This document shows positions 52,552 to 62,100 of a DNA stretch of 64,000 nt, piece by piece. Position numbers and translations under genes: made by a program. The notes under the pieces were generated by a model. It saw nothing but the letters and a program-made list of their open reading frames with translations, did no database searches and was not told where the DNA came from. The stretch spans positions 25,813 to 89,812 of the forward strand of contig JAIYCH010000147.1 in NCBI GenBank assembly GCA_027488135.1, written 5' to 3'. Position 1 is the first letter of the stretch. The number at the start of each line of letters is the position of its first letter. This stretch comes from Saprospiraceae bacterium (lineage in GTDB: Bacteria > Bacteroidota > Bacteroidia > Chitinophagales > Saprospiraceae).

Positions 52552-52610
52552 TTCTCATCCCTCTCCGAACCTTTTTGCTACCAAAATATTTATATAATTT
52601 CAATGACAAA

Positions 52611-53435
52611 ATGGCAAAAAATATAACGATTAATGTCAAGGGCACAGATATTGTTCTTTTCAATAAAGGAAATGAAGAATTCGTTTCAATTACGGACATA
52701 GCGCGATATAAAAATGCCTCTGAACCCAAAGATGTTGTAAAAAATTGGATGCGTAGCAGAAGTACAGTAGAATTTTTAGGTCTCTGGGAAAAAATTAATA
52801 ATCCTAATTTCAAAGGGGTCGAATTCGACTCCTTTATGTTTGAGGCTGGAAGTAATTCTTTCGTTCTTTCTCCTTCAAAGTGGATTGAATCTACAAATGC
52901 CATTGGCATAATCTCAAAGGTAGGTAGTGGCGGAGGCACTTATGCTCATGTAGATATTGCATTAGAATTTGCATCATGGGTAAGTGCTGAATTTAAGCTC
53001 TACTTGTTGGTTGAATTCAAGCGTTTAAAATCAAAAGAAAATGAACGATTAAAAGACGAGTGGAACCTACATCGCACCCTGAGCAAAATTAATTACCAAA
53101 TTCATACGGATGCTATTAAAGAGCATATTATTCCCATTAGTATTACCACAGAACAAACCATACAGATCTATGCAAGCGAAGCAGATGTATTGAACGTGGC
53201 TTTATTTGGCAAAACAGCCAAACAATGGCGAATCGAAAATCCTAAAATTGTGGGAAATATCAGAGACCAAGCCACTTTAGAACAATTATTGGTGCTAGCC
53301 AATCTGGAAAGTTTAAATGCTGAATTTATAAAAATGAAGTTACAACAATCGCATCGATTGATTAAACTAAACCTAACAGCAATAACCCAATTAAAGGCAA
53401 TATTGGGAAATATACTAATCAAAAAACTAAAATGA
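52611..53435 (+). CDS. KilA-N domain DNA-binding protein
   Basis: A 274-residue protein. ITINVKGTDIVLFNKGNEEF, VSITDIARYKNASEPKDVVK NWMRSRSTVEFLGLWE and TNAIGIISKVGSGGGTYAHV form the KilA-N domain (about 1-125), with EFASWVSAEFKLYLLVEF as its closing signature. The rest (about 130-274) has a helical region with EADVLNVALFGKTAKQWR, seen in many Bacteroidota KilA-N proteins. KilA-N proteins are frequent in phages and mobile units. The gene is the only intact one between two 194-bp direct repeats. The ATG at 52611 is preferred over a TTG at 52575. Confidence 0.9.
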   Translation: MAKNITINVKGTDIVLFNKGNEEFVSITDIARYKNASEPKDVVKNWMRSRSTVEFLGLWEKINNPNFKGVEFDSFMFEAGSNSFVLSPSKWIESTNAIGIISKVGSGGGTYAHVDIALEFASWVSAEFKLYLLVEFKRLKSKENERLKDEWNLHRTLSKINYQIHTDAIKEHIIPISITTEQTIQIYASEADVLNVALFGKTAKQWRIENPKIVGNIRDQATLEQLLVLANLESLNAEFIKMKLQQSHRLIKLNLTAITQLKAILGNILIKKLK

Positions 53436-53460
53436 TTATACATTTTAAAAAATTATAAAA

Positions 53461-53526
53461 GGATGTGCTTCTGGTGCCTGCTTTGGTGGTGCCTGCGAAA
53501 AACCAACCGTTAACAAAGCAGATTAA
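53461..53526 (+). pseudogene. Orphan 3' end of the Cys-rich membrane protein gene
   Basis: 66 nt encode GCASGACFGGACEKPTVNKAD and a stop, one residue different from the intact gene's end. No start codon or upstream coding sequence is present. It is part of the direct repeat and is not expected to be translated. Confidence 0.9.
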
Positions 53527-53535
53527 TTAAAGCGA

Positions 53536-53587
53536 CCAAAAAGAAAGCATTTCAAACGATTCATTCGCTTGAAGTGCTTCTTTTTGG
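53536..53587 (+). terminator. Terminator copy in repeat copy 2
   Basis: The same hairpin as at 52440-52491. Here it separates the KilA-N gene from the M1 peptidase operon, 100 nt after the KilA-N stop. Confidence 0.75.
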
Positions 53588-53630
53588 ACCATTTTCGTTT
53601 ACACAAGAAAAAAATAGATAATATACTTAT

Positions 53631-53647
53631 ATTTAGGTAACCTAAAT
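53631..53647. promoter_or_regulatory. 17-bp palindrome, copy 2, upstream of the M1 peptidase operon
   Basis: ATTTAGGTAACCTAAAT as in copy 1, 21 nt before the ATG of the first M1 peptidase. It is therefore placed where a repressor could control that operon. Confidence 0.5.
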
Positions 53648-53668
53648 TTCTCATTAAGTATATTTCCA

Positions 53669-55294
53669 ATGTTAAGAAACATCGCTAAACCTACCCTTCT
53701 TCTCTTTTTTCTATGCTTTTTTTCAAAAAATGCTAGTTCCCAAAATAGAGATATTAGTTACCTGTCCTCAGGGGGCAAATTACATCCCCTTCAGGCTATC
53801 ATGGACATTAGACATTATACCATTGTTCTGGATGTGGATATTGATAAAAAAACAATTGTTGGTTCCACTGACATTGATATGATTCTTTCAAAACCTACAG
53901 ATACTATCTTATTAGATTTGGTGTATCTGTTGAAAATTGAAAAAGTTAAAGCCAATGACAAACAAGTCAATTTTCAACATGTAAAAGATAAAATTTATAT
54001 CACTTCCACCGGAGCTTTTCAAGCTGGGAAACAAAAAATTACCATTTATTATGGTGGAGAACCTCCTGTTGCCGTGAAACCTCCCTGGTTTGGCGGATTC
54101 ACCTGGACGACAGACAGGAGCGGAAATCCCTGGGTAGCCATCAATTGTCAAAAGGAAGGAGGCCGGGTATATTTCCCATGTAAAGATCATCCAAGTGATG
54201 AACCGAACGAAGGGGTCGATTTGTTCATCACCGTGCCCAAAAATTTAGTCGTTGCCGGACCAGGTCTATTAATTGATTCAAAGGCAAAAAAAGACAAGAA
54301 AACATTCCACTGGAAAACAAATTACACTATTAGTAATTATTGCATTCTTTTTAACATTGGCAAATACGAAGTTATTAGCAAAGATTATAAAACCATCGAT
54401 GGAAATATAGTACCCATCCAATATTATGTTTTGCAAGAAGATACGGCTCAGGCGAAAAAAATCATTGAGCTGAAGGAGCGGGATTCCAGGGTATTAGAAA
54501 AATATTTCGGTGAATATCCTTGGGTTAAGGAAAAGATTGGCATCGCTGCTGTCCCAAATCCTGGCATGGAACACCAAACTATGATTACTTTCCAAAACAA
54601 ATTTGACTATACTGAGATTGGAGGTCAGCCCTACTCTGCCAACTTGTTTCACGAATATGCACATGAATGGTTTGCCAATAAAGTGACCAATAAAGACTGG
54701 GCACACATGTGGATTCAAGAGGGTATTGCCACTTACGCAGAGGCATTAATACATTTTGAACTTGGTGGTCAGGCAGCTTATGATGACCTTATAAACAGAC
54801 ATCGAAGATCCATTAGAGCTAAAAAACCAATGGTTGGCGGCGAGGAATTATCAGAAGACGAAACGTATAATGGAAACGATATTTATACTAAAGGATCCTT
54901 TTTTATGCATTCCCTGAGATATGTGTTAGGAGATGAGATTTTCCTTCCAACCCTAAAAAAATTAGCCACTGATCCCAAATACACTTATGATCATTTTGTC
55001 ACCACCCAAGATGTGGAACAACTGTTCAGCCAGGAGGCAAAACAGGACCTGAAACCATTGTTTGATTTTTATACCCGCACAAACGATGTCCTCGATATCG
55101 CCATAAAAGAAGTGAGTGCAGGTAAATTTTCTATAAAATTAAATAACTTTTTCATGCCCCTTCCTATGGATATCACTTCGGAAAAAGGAACAATGAAAAT
55201 GCTCATTCCAAAGGAAGGTATCACCGTGCAAAGCGCTTTTCCCCCTCAGGTGGATTTAAAAAACAATTATCTCAAAAAAATAAGCATTCAATAA
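53669..55294 (+). CDS. M1-family metallopeptidase, secreted (first of a pair)
   Basis: A 541-residue protein with a Sec signal (PTLLLFFLCFFSKNASSQ). The zinc site is clear: HEYAHEWF (HExxH) followed by the distal Glu in IQEGIATYAEAL. The exopeptidase loop reads NPGMEHQTMITF, a variant of the usual GAMEN motif. It lacks part of the long C-terminal domain of larger M1 aminopeptidases. Its stop overlaps the next gene by 1 nt. Confidence 0.93.
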   Translation: MLRNIAKPTLLLFFLCFFSKNASSQNRDISYLSSGGKLHPLQAIMDIRHYTIVLDVDIDKKTIVGSTDIDMILSKPTDTILLDLVYLLKIEKVKANDKQVNFQHVKDKIYITSTGAFQAGKQKITIYYGGEPPVAVKPPWFGGFTWTTDRSGNPWVAINCQKEGGRVYFPCKDHPSDEPNEGVDLFITVPKNLVVAGPGLLIDSKAKKDKKTFHWKTNYTISNYCILFNIGKYEVISKDYKTIDGNIVPIQYYVLQEDTAQAKKIIELKERDSRVLEKYFGEYPWVKEKIGIAAVPNPGMEHQTMITFQNKFDYTEIGGQPYSANLFHEYAHEWFANKVTNKDWAHMWIQEGIATYAEALIHFELGGQAAYDDLINRHRRSIRAKKPMVGGEELSEDETYNGNDIYTKGSFFMHSLRYVLGDEIFLPTLKKLATDPKYTYDHFVTTQDVEQLFSQEAKQDLKPLFDFYTRTNDVLDIAIKEVSAGKFSIKLNNFFMPLPMDITSEKGTMKMLIPKEGITVQSAFPPQVDLKNNYLKKISIQ

Positions 55295-56925
55295 TGAGGT
55301 TACATCATGCTCTTATTTATCTCTTTTTACTAAGTAGTAGCACATTGGTTTATGCAGATAAATATCCTAAAAATCATAACATTGATATCATCCATTATAA
55401 GTTTGAACTAAGTTTATCTGATCTTTCAGACGAAATAATAGGTAAAGCGTCGCTTCGCATTTTATTTAAAACAGACGATTCAAAAAAAATCAGACTGGAT
55501 TTGATTAACAAAACAGACGCGAGAAAAGGTAAAGGAATGGTGATTGATTCCATTTACACCCAAAATCAAAAAATAAGATTTACCCATTCAAATGATGAGG
55601 TATTCCTATTTTTTGATACCCCACCGCAAAAAGATGAGAAGATTGAAATTAGCATTGCCTATCGGGGAATCGCGGCAGGAGGTCTAAAAATTGGCCCTAC
55701 CAAGTATGGAGATCGCAGTTTTTTCAATGAAAACTGGCCGAATCTGGCACGCCACTGGCTTCCTTCTATAGATCATCCTTATGATAAGGCAACCAGTGAA
55801 TTTTTAGTTAAAGCCCCTTCAAAATATAAAGTGGTATCCAATGGATTATTGCAAGAAGAAACCCATTTAGATAAATCATATACCTTGACCCATTGGAAAC
55901 AATCTGTGCCTGTATCGCCCTGGTTATTTGTTTTAGGTGTTGCTGAATTTGCAGTACAGATGGTGGATGAATTTGAAGGAAAATCCATTCAAACCTGGGT
56001 ATATCCGCAAGACAGGGAAAAAGGATTCATCGATTTTTCCTATCCAACCAAAGATGCACTTTCCTTCTTTTCCTCTTATGTAGGTCCATTTGCGTATGAA
56101 AAACTGGCAAATATTCAAGCAGCCAGCGTTGGTGGAGGCATGGAAACCTCATCTGCCATCTTTTATGGGGAAAATCTGGTAACTGGAAAACCTGATAACA
56201 AAAGGCTTCAAGACGTAGTCATCCATGAATTGGCACATCAGTGGTTTGGAAATGCGGTGACGGAATCTACCTGGGACGATGCCTGGCTAAGTGAAGGTTT
56301 TGCCACTTATTTTACACTGCTCTATCATGAACATGCTTATGGTTACCAGGAATATATCAATGGTTTAAAACTGGCAAAAAGACGTGTTGATAATTATACA
56401 AAAACGGACTCCACTTTTAGTATTATCAGTGACCGCACTGCTGAAAGTGGCATCGTGACAAATACACTGACTTATCAAAAAGGGGCATGGATTTTACACA
56501 TGTTACGACATAAAATAGGACATGTTGCTTTTAAGAATGGCATTCAGGCGTATTACAAAAAATATTTTAACGGTACAGCTACCACCGATGAATTCAGGGC
56601 AGAGATGGAAAAATCTTCCCAAAAAGATTTAAGGATCTTTTTTCAGCAATGGCTTTATCAACCTGATCCATTAAAAATTAAAACATCTTATGTTTACGAT
56701 GAAACCTTGAAAGAACTTCAATTAAAAATCGAGCAAATACAATCCTCCGGTATTATTTTTGAATTCCCTCTTGAACTGGAAGTGTATAATCCTCTACTGA
56801 ATGGCACCACCTTCCATGAATTTGAGATAAAGGAAAAGACAACGCTCTTAAAAATTCCAATGAAACTGGCCCCGGGTGGAATAAAATTTGACCCGAGAAG
56901 CATTCTCCTTGCAGAATTTTTTTAA
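55294..56925 (+). CDS. M1-family metallopeptidase, secreted (second of a pair)
   Basis: A 543-residue protein with a Sec signal (ALIYLFLLSSSTLVYA). The zinc site is VVIHELAHQWFGNAVTES, with the distal Glu in LSEGFATYFTLLY, and the aminopeptidase loop GGGMETSSAIF. It is about as long as its neighbour but clearly diverged, so the pair probably arose by an old duplication. It starts at the last base of the preceding stop codon (TAATG), so translation is coupled. It probably cleaves N-terminal residues from periplasmic peptides. Confidence 0.94.
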   Translation: MRLHHALIYLFLLSSSTLVYADKYPKNHNIDIIHYKFELSLSDLSDEIIGKASLRILFKTDDSKKIRLDLINKTDARKGKGMVIDSIYTQNQKIRFTHSNDEVFLFFDTPPQKDEKIEISIAYRGIAAGGLKIGPTKYGDRSFFNENWPNLARHWLPSIDHPYDKATSEFLVKAPSKYKVVSNGLLQEETHLDKSYTLTHWKQSVPVSPWLFVLGVAEFAVQMVDEFEGKSIQTWVYPQDREKGFIDFSYPTKDALSFFSSYVGPFAYEKLANIQAASVGGGMETSSAIFYGENLVTGKPDNKRLQDVVIHELAHQWFGNAVTESTWDDAWLSEGFATYFTLLYHEHAYGYQEYINGLKLAKRRVDNYTKTDSTFSIISDRTAESGIVTNTLTYQKGAWILHMLRHKIGHVAFKNGIQAYYKKYFNGTATTDEFRAEMEKSSQKDLRIFFQQWLYQPDPLKIKTSYVYDETLKELQLKIEQIQSSGIIFEFPLELEVYNPLLNGTTFHEFEIKEKTTLLKIPMKLAPGGIKFDPRSILLAEFF

Positions 56926-57015
56926 ATTTATTTGATGACAAATCAAATGGTTATCGATAATGAAAATGGACTAAATTTATTACTTGAAATTATTTACTTT
57001 ACAAAAAATAAACCT

Positions 57016-57774
57016 ATGATCCGAATGATTGGCATGATAGCCACCCTCCTGTTTTTACATATCCATGTAAATTCAAATGCACAAAATGCAGATAACCGAT
57101 ATTTTGAAATGAGGACTTACACTTGTAATCCTGAAAAAAGACCTGACCTCATCAAACGATTTCAGGATCATACCCTTAAGTTATTAAAAAAACATGACAT
57201 AGATAATGTTGCTTATTTTTTACCTACCAAGGAAGATGCCTATTCGCTCACTTTTATCATTGCATATCCTTCACAGGAAATGAGAGATAAATTATGGAAC
57301 GAATTTGGCTCTGACCCTAAATGGAAAAAGGCGGCGGCCAAATCAGAGGAAAATGGTAAACTGGTGGCAAAAGTAGATCAAACTTTCATGACAATGGTCC
57401 CTGAATTATCTACGGCTATTTCTCCCAATAAAATAGCTTTAAATCAAGTTTTTGAACTTAGAACCTATACTTGTTTACCCAACAGACATCCTGCCATAAA
57501 AGCGAGATTCCGCGATCATACCCGTGCTTTATTTGAAAAACATGGCATGAAAAACGTGGTTTACTGGGAAACCGTGGAGAAAGATGGAGCCCAGCCAAAA
57601 TTAATCTATTTGCTTTCTCATAGCAGTGAAGCGGCAGCAAAAGCGTCTTTTGATGCCTTCCGCATTGATCCTGAATGGATTAAAGCTAGTTCTAACTCAG
57701 AATTAGATGGCAAAATTGTACAGAAAGTGGAATCTGTTTTTCTCAAACCACTCCCCTTTTCCCCTTTAAAATAA
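57016..57774 (+). CDS. NIPSNAP-family protein with two NIPSNAP domains, secreted
   Basis: A 252-residue protein with a Sec signal (IATLLFLHIHVNSNAQ). Two related domains follow: YFEMRTYTCNPEKRPDLIKRF and FELRTYTCLPNRHPAIKARF, each with a later FxxDP-W-K/I turn (GSDPKWKKA, RIDPEWIKA). NIPSNAP domains belong to the dimeric alpha-beta barrel superfamily. The function is unknown. The ATG at 57016 is preferred over one at 56932 because it begins the signal. It is convergent with the aminotransferase gene. Confidence 0.87.
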   Translation: MIRMIGMIATLLFLHIHVNSNAQNADNRYFEMRTYTCNPEKRPDLIKRFQDHTLKLLKKHDIDNVAYFLPTKEDAYSLTFIIAYPSQEMRDKLWNEFGSDPKWKKAAAKSEENGKLVAKVDQTFMTMVPELSTAISPNKIALNQVFELRTYTCLPNRHPAIKARFRDHTRALFEKHGMKNVVYWETVEKDGAQPKLIYLLSHSSEAAAKASFDAFRIDPEWIKASSNSELDGKIVQKVESVFLKPLPFSPLK

Positions 57775-57785
57775 ACAGCTAAATA

Positions 57786-58907
57786 TCAGCTATAGATTTT
57801 TTGCATGGCCATACGGAATTGTTTCATTTCTTCCATAGTACCTGTAGAAATTCTGCTCCACTCGATAAGGGGAGGGAAAGGTCTTCCGGCCTGAACTCCC
57901 CATTTTTCTAATTCTTTATTAAATGCACCCAATTCTTTTTTGGGCTTGAAAAATACAAAATTAGTATGCGAAGGTTTGTAAACCAGGCCTAAACCATCTA
58001 ACGTTGCATAAATATGATCTTTTGCCTCCTTATTTTTCAATAAACTAAAAGCATAAAATTCCTTATCAGCCAAAGCCTCTTTAGCGGCAACCATACCCAC
58101 GGTACCCACAAAAGCAACCCTATTGGCAATTAATTTGGAGGCCATCACTGGATTTGCCACCAAATAGCCCATTCTTAGTCCGGCGAGACCATAAACCTTT
58201 GAAAAAGTTCTGGAAACAATAACATTTAACCCTTGCTTCACTAATTCTACCATGCTAGGATAATCAGGCGTGGTAATAAAATCAAAGTAAGCCTCATCGA
58301 CAAAAACCGTGGTTTTTTCCGCCGCTTGTTTACAAAAAGAACGCAGATCATTCTCAGGAATTAAGGTACCCGTCGGATTATTTGGATTACAAACGAACAC
58401 CAGCTTCGTATTTTCATTTATTTTCGCAGCCATACCCACTAGATCGTGATCTAAAGAAGGCTTAACGGGAATCTTATGAATCTTTGCGCCAAATTGCTCG
58501 GCATAAACCATTAAAGAATTGAAAGTAGGATCAGGCGCAATGATTTCACCTCCTTTCCATCCAACCGTGAGACCCGTAATTTTCAATCCTTCGGTTGAAC
58601 CGGCAGTAAGAACGATATGGTCCTTGCTCACTCCCTCCCAATCGGCAATGGCCTGTAACAATTCATCTTGATACGAAAATGGATATCTGCATATCACATC
58701 CATTTTATCAATGATGGCCTTTTTTACCCGTTCAGAAGGGCCGTAAGGATTTTCATTGGAACTCAATCGAGCCATTGGATTACCCACTACTGGCATGAAA
58801 GGCTGCTCAACCAAACTATCGGCGGCAGATAATTTTTGCTGGAGGGAAAGTGAAGCAAGTGCTAGGCCACTTAATCGGAGCCAATCTCTTCTTGATACAG
58901 GTTGCAT
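57786..58907 (-). CDS. HisC-like PLP aminotransferase with Tat signal
   Basis: A 373-residue fold-type I aminotransferase. The N-terminus MQPVSRRDWLRLSGLALASLS contains SRRDWL, a Tat motif, so the protein appears exported. The enzyme part matches histidinol-phosphate aminotransferases: RLSSNENPYGPSERV, VCNPNNPTGTLI, VDEAYFDF and the PLP lysine in SRTFSKVYGLAGLRMGY. HisC itself is cytosolic, so an exported version may act on another amine. It is convergent with the NIPSNAP gene (11-bp gap) and divergent from the SusC gene. Confidence 0.9.
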   Translation of the reverse strand: MQPVSRRDWLRLSGLALASLSLQQKLSAADSLVEQPFMPVVGNPMARLSSNENPYGPSERVKKAIIDKMDVICRYPFSYQDELLQAIADWEGVSKDHIVLTAGSTEGLKITGLTVGWKGGEIIAPDPTFNSLMVYAEQFGAKIHKIPVKPSLDHDLVGMAAKINENTKLVFVCNPNNPTGTLIPENDLRSFCKQAAEKTTVFVDEAYFDFITTPDYPSMVELVKQGLNVIVSRTFSKVYGLAGLRMGYLVANPVMASKLIANRVAFVGTVGMVAAKEALADKEFYAFSLLKNKEAKDHIYATLDGLGLVYKPSHTNFVFFKPKKELGAFNKELEKWGVQAGRPFPPLIEWSRISTGTMEEMKQFRMAMQKIYS

Positions 58908-59172
58908 AAACAGGATTGTTTTGTTAACGAAAACGAATTGTTGTAATCAAATATAACAAAATCAATTTTACCATGAATGTATTAACCTTATTTATAATAA
59001 TTTAAAATTTAGGTTTAATAAGATTATTGGTGTTTATAAAACACATAACCACAATTAATACGAAAAATGTTGATATACCTAAATTAAACCATTAGATCTA
59101 TCCCAATTTACAAAAATATATTTATTATCAAAGAAACTTATTAGGTTTTCATTCATTTCTAAATTTTTTATT

Positions 59173-62100
59173 ATGAAAAGACTTTTCATCTTTTTTTCAA
59201 TGATTTTCCTGTTTACCGGGGTTGCCATGGCACAACGAACCATACAGGGAAGCGTAAAAAGTAGTGGTCAGGAGCCCTTAATTGGCGCGAATGTGGTGGT
59301 TAAAGGAACAACTACAGGAACCACAACTGATTTAGATGGTTCTTTCAAGCTTTCACTACAGAACAGCTCTGGCGTTTTAGTCATTAGCTACACTGGATAT
59401 GAAACGCAGGAAATAACGCTAACGAGTAGTAACCAGTATAATATTCTGCTTTCAGAATCAGCTCTTGGCCTGGAGGAAGTTGTTGTAGTTGGTTATGGTA
59501 CACAACAGAAGCGAACCATTACAGGTAACGTAGCCTCCATAAAAGGGGAGGATATTGCCTCTATGTCGGTACAAAGTTTTGACCAAGCATTACAAGGACG
59601 TGCTGCAGGTGTCAATGTAAGTATTCCAAACGGGGTATTAAACAATCCTCCAGTGTTTAGGATCCGCGGTATTAACTCCATCAATTTGAGTTCATTTCCT
59701 CTTATTGTTATTGACGGAGTTCCCACTTTTGCGGGTGATTTGTCAGCTAACTCAGCGGCAAACAACATCTTATCCAATCTAAATCCTTCTGATATTCAGT
59801 CTATTGAAATTCTTAAGGATGCCTCTGCTGCAGCTATTTATGGTTCAAGAGCCAGTGCTGGTGTAGTTTTGATTTCTACTAAGCGTGGAAAGCAGGGTTC
59901 TACTAAGGTAAGTTACGAAACATGGGGAAGCTGGGCAAAAGTAAATCGTTTACCAGAACTTCTGAATGCAGAGCAATATCTGGAAATAAAAAATGAGGGG
60001 GCTAAAAATGCTAATCTACCTCAGCAATTTTTTCCACAGGTTGTAAATGGTCAAACCGTTGATACCAGATGGTATGATTACATTTATCAGACAGGTTTTT
60101 CTCATAACCACAATTTAAGTTTTTCAGGAGGAAGTGACAAAACTACTTTCTTCCTTTCCATGGGCTTTACCGATCAAAATGGTATGATTAAAGCCAATTC
60201 ATTTGAGCGTAAATCTGCCCGTCTTAATCTTGACCATAAGGTAAGTAAAATAATTAGCCTGGGTGCCTCTGTAGGTTACTCAGACAATTTAAATGCGGCA
60301 CCTAATACAGGATCACTTCCTGGCCAGGCTTTCAATACATCAGGTCTGGGAAGGATTCCTTTAGTTACTGCACCTATTGTTAGTCCTTTCAATGCGGACG
60401 GCTCCTATAATATCTCTACAAATAATCAACCAGGAAGAGGTGCAAACCTTCAGCAAGTAGGCTTTGTAAATCCTGTCCCTGTTATCGATTTAAACACATT
60501 CACTTCGGGAGCAAGTCAAATTCAGGCTTCTGTATTTGCGAATGTTAATCTGTTGAAAGGCCTTGTTTTACGTACTCAATATGGTATTGATAATGTAATG
60601 ACGGAGAGCATCAGTTTTGCCAGTCCAGTACATGGCGACGGCTTTGGTTCCAATGGATCGGCTACGAACAATTTTGCCAACAGACAACGTTGGAACTGGC
60701 AAAATACCTTACAATATGATTTAACGGTAGCTGAAAGTCATAATTTCTCTTTACTTGCTGGTAATGAGCAACAATACACAAAGTCAAATGGCTGGGGAGC
60801 TAATAGAACGGTCATTGCAGACCCATTTTTCACTACCTTTCAAGGTAACTTCACAACGATTGTACCCTCAGGAAATTTTGAGGGCCAAAACTATCTGCTA
60901 TCCTATTTTGGACGTTTAAACTATGATTTCAATAAAAAGTATCTGATTACTTTGAATTTGAGACAAGACGAATTCTCTGCTTTTGCACCAGGCAAAAAGA
61001 GAGGTATATTCTGGGGAGCTTCTGCAGGCTGGTCTATTTCAGAAGAATCATTCTGGAAAGAATCTTTAGGAGGTACCATCAACTACCTACGCCTTCGTGG
61101 TAGCTATGGTGAAGTGGGTAATAACAACGGAATTGGTGATTTTGCATCACTTGGTCTATATGGATCAGGTCTTTATGCAACAGATCCTACCCTTGCTTTC
61201 TCACAGGCAGGTAACCCAGATCTTTCCTGGGAAACAAGCCAAAAGACAGATATAGGTCTAAATTTCGGCCTTTTTAACGACCGTATCACGGGTGAAATTA
61301 GCTACTTTAGAAATTTGATTGATGGACTAATCCTCAATGCACCTCTTTCTCCGTCTAAAGGCGTACCAGGTAACTCTATTGCAACCAATATTGGTTCAAT
61401 GTTAAACACTGGCTGGGAATTTGGATTAAGCGGAACAGTTGTTCGTAAGGGTAAATTCTCATGGAATAGTAACTTCAATCTAACCTTTATGGAAAATGAG
61501 GTTAAGACTTTGGCTGCTGGAAATGCAGATATCTTAGCGTCAACAGGTGGCTTGGAAACGGCCAATATTATCCGTGTAGGTCAATCTGTAGGAAGTCTAT
61601 ATGTTGTGGAAACACAGGGAGTTAATCCAGCAAATGGTCGTCGTATTTTCATCAATGGTAAAGGAGAAAAAGTTCAATATACCCACGTTGTTGCTGCTGG
61701 CCAGTCTCGCTGGACTTATTTAGATGGACGTACAGCTACTGCAGTAAACCAATCTGCTGACGGCAAAATATATGGCCCAACGCTTCCAAAATGGTTCGGT
61801 GCCTGGGATAATACCTTCCGTTACGGTAATTTTGATTTAAATTTCCAATTACAATATTCAGGAGGTAATTATATCTACAATGGTACTAAAGCTGGTCTGA
61901 GAGATGCCCGTTTCTGGAACAGTCACACCGATGTTTTAGACCGTTGGACAGAATCTAATACAGCGGGATCTATTCCAAGAGTGGTGTATGGCGACAATAT
62001 TTCTAACGGTTCTGCCATCCCAATGTCTGAAAATGTCGAGAAAGGTGATTTCATGCGTTTACGTAATGTTACCCTTGGCTATTCTATTCCTACCTCTGTT

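Larger units (their letters stand above)
52365..52558 (+). repeat. 194-bp direct repeat, copy 1 (left flank of the KilA-N unit)
   Basis: This copy contains the last 22 codons (stop included) of the Cys-rich membrane gene, its terminator (52440-52491) and a 17-bp palindrome (52535-52551). The second copy is at 53461-53654. Counting by eye gives 11 differences in 194 bases, only 1 of them in the first 130 or so. Confidence 0.95.
53461..53654 (+). repeat. 194-bp direct repeat, copy 2 (right flank of the KilA-N unit)
   Basis: This copy repeats 52365-52558 at an offset of 1,096 bp and equal length. It starts with an orphan coding tail identical to codons 54-74 of the membrane gene except one substitution (Glu to Ala). 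It then has the terminator, and the palindrome 5 bp closer to the M1 peptidase start. Confidence 0.95.

Noticed and set aside
53461..53526. The orphan gene end as a small gene
   Set aside because: No start codon precedes it in frame within reach, and it is a repeat copy of another gene's last codons.
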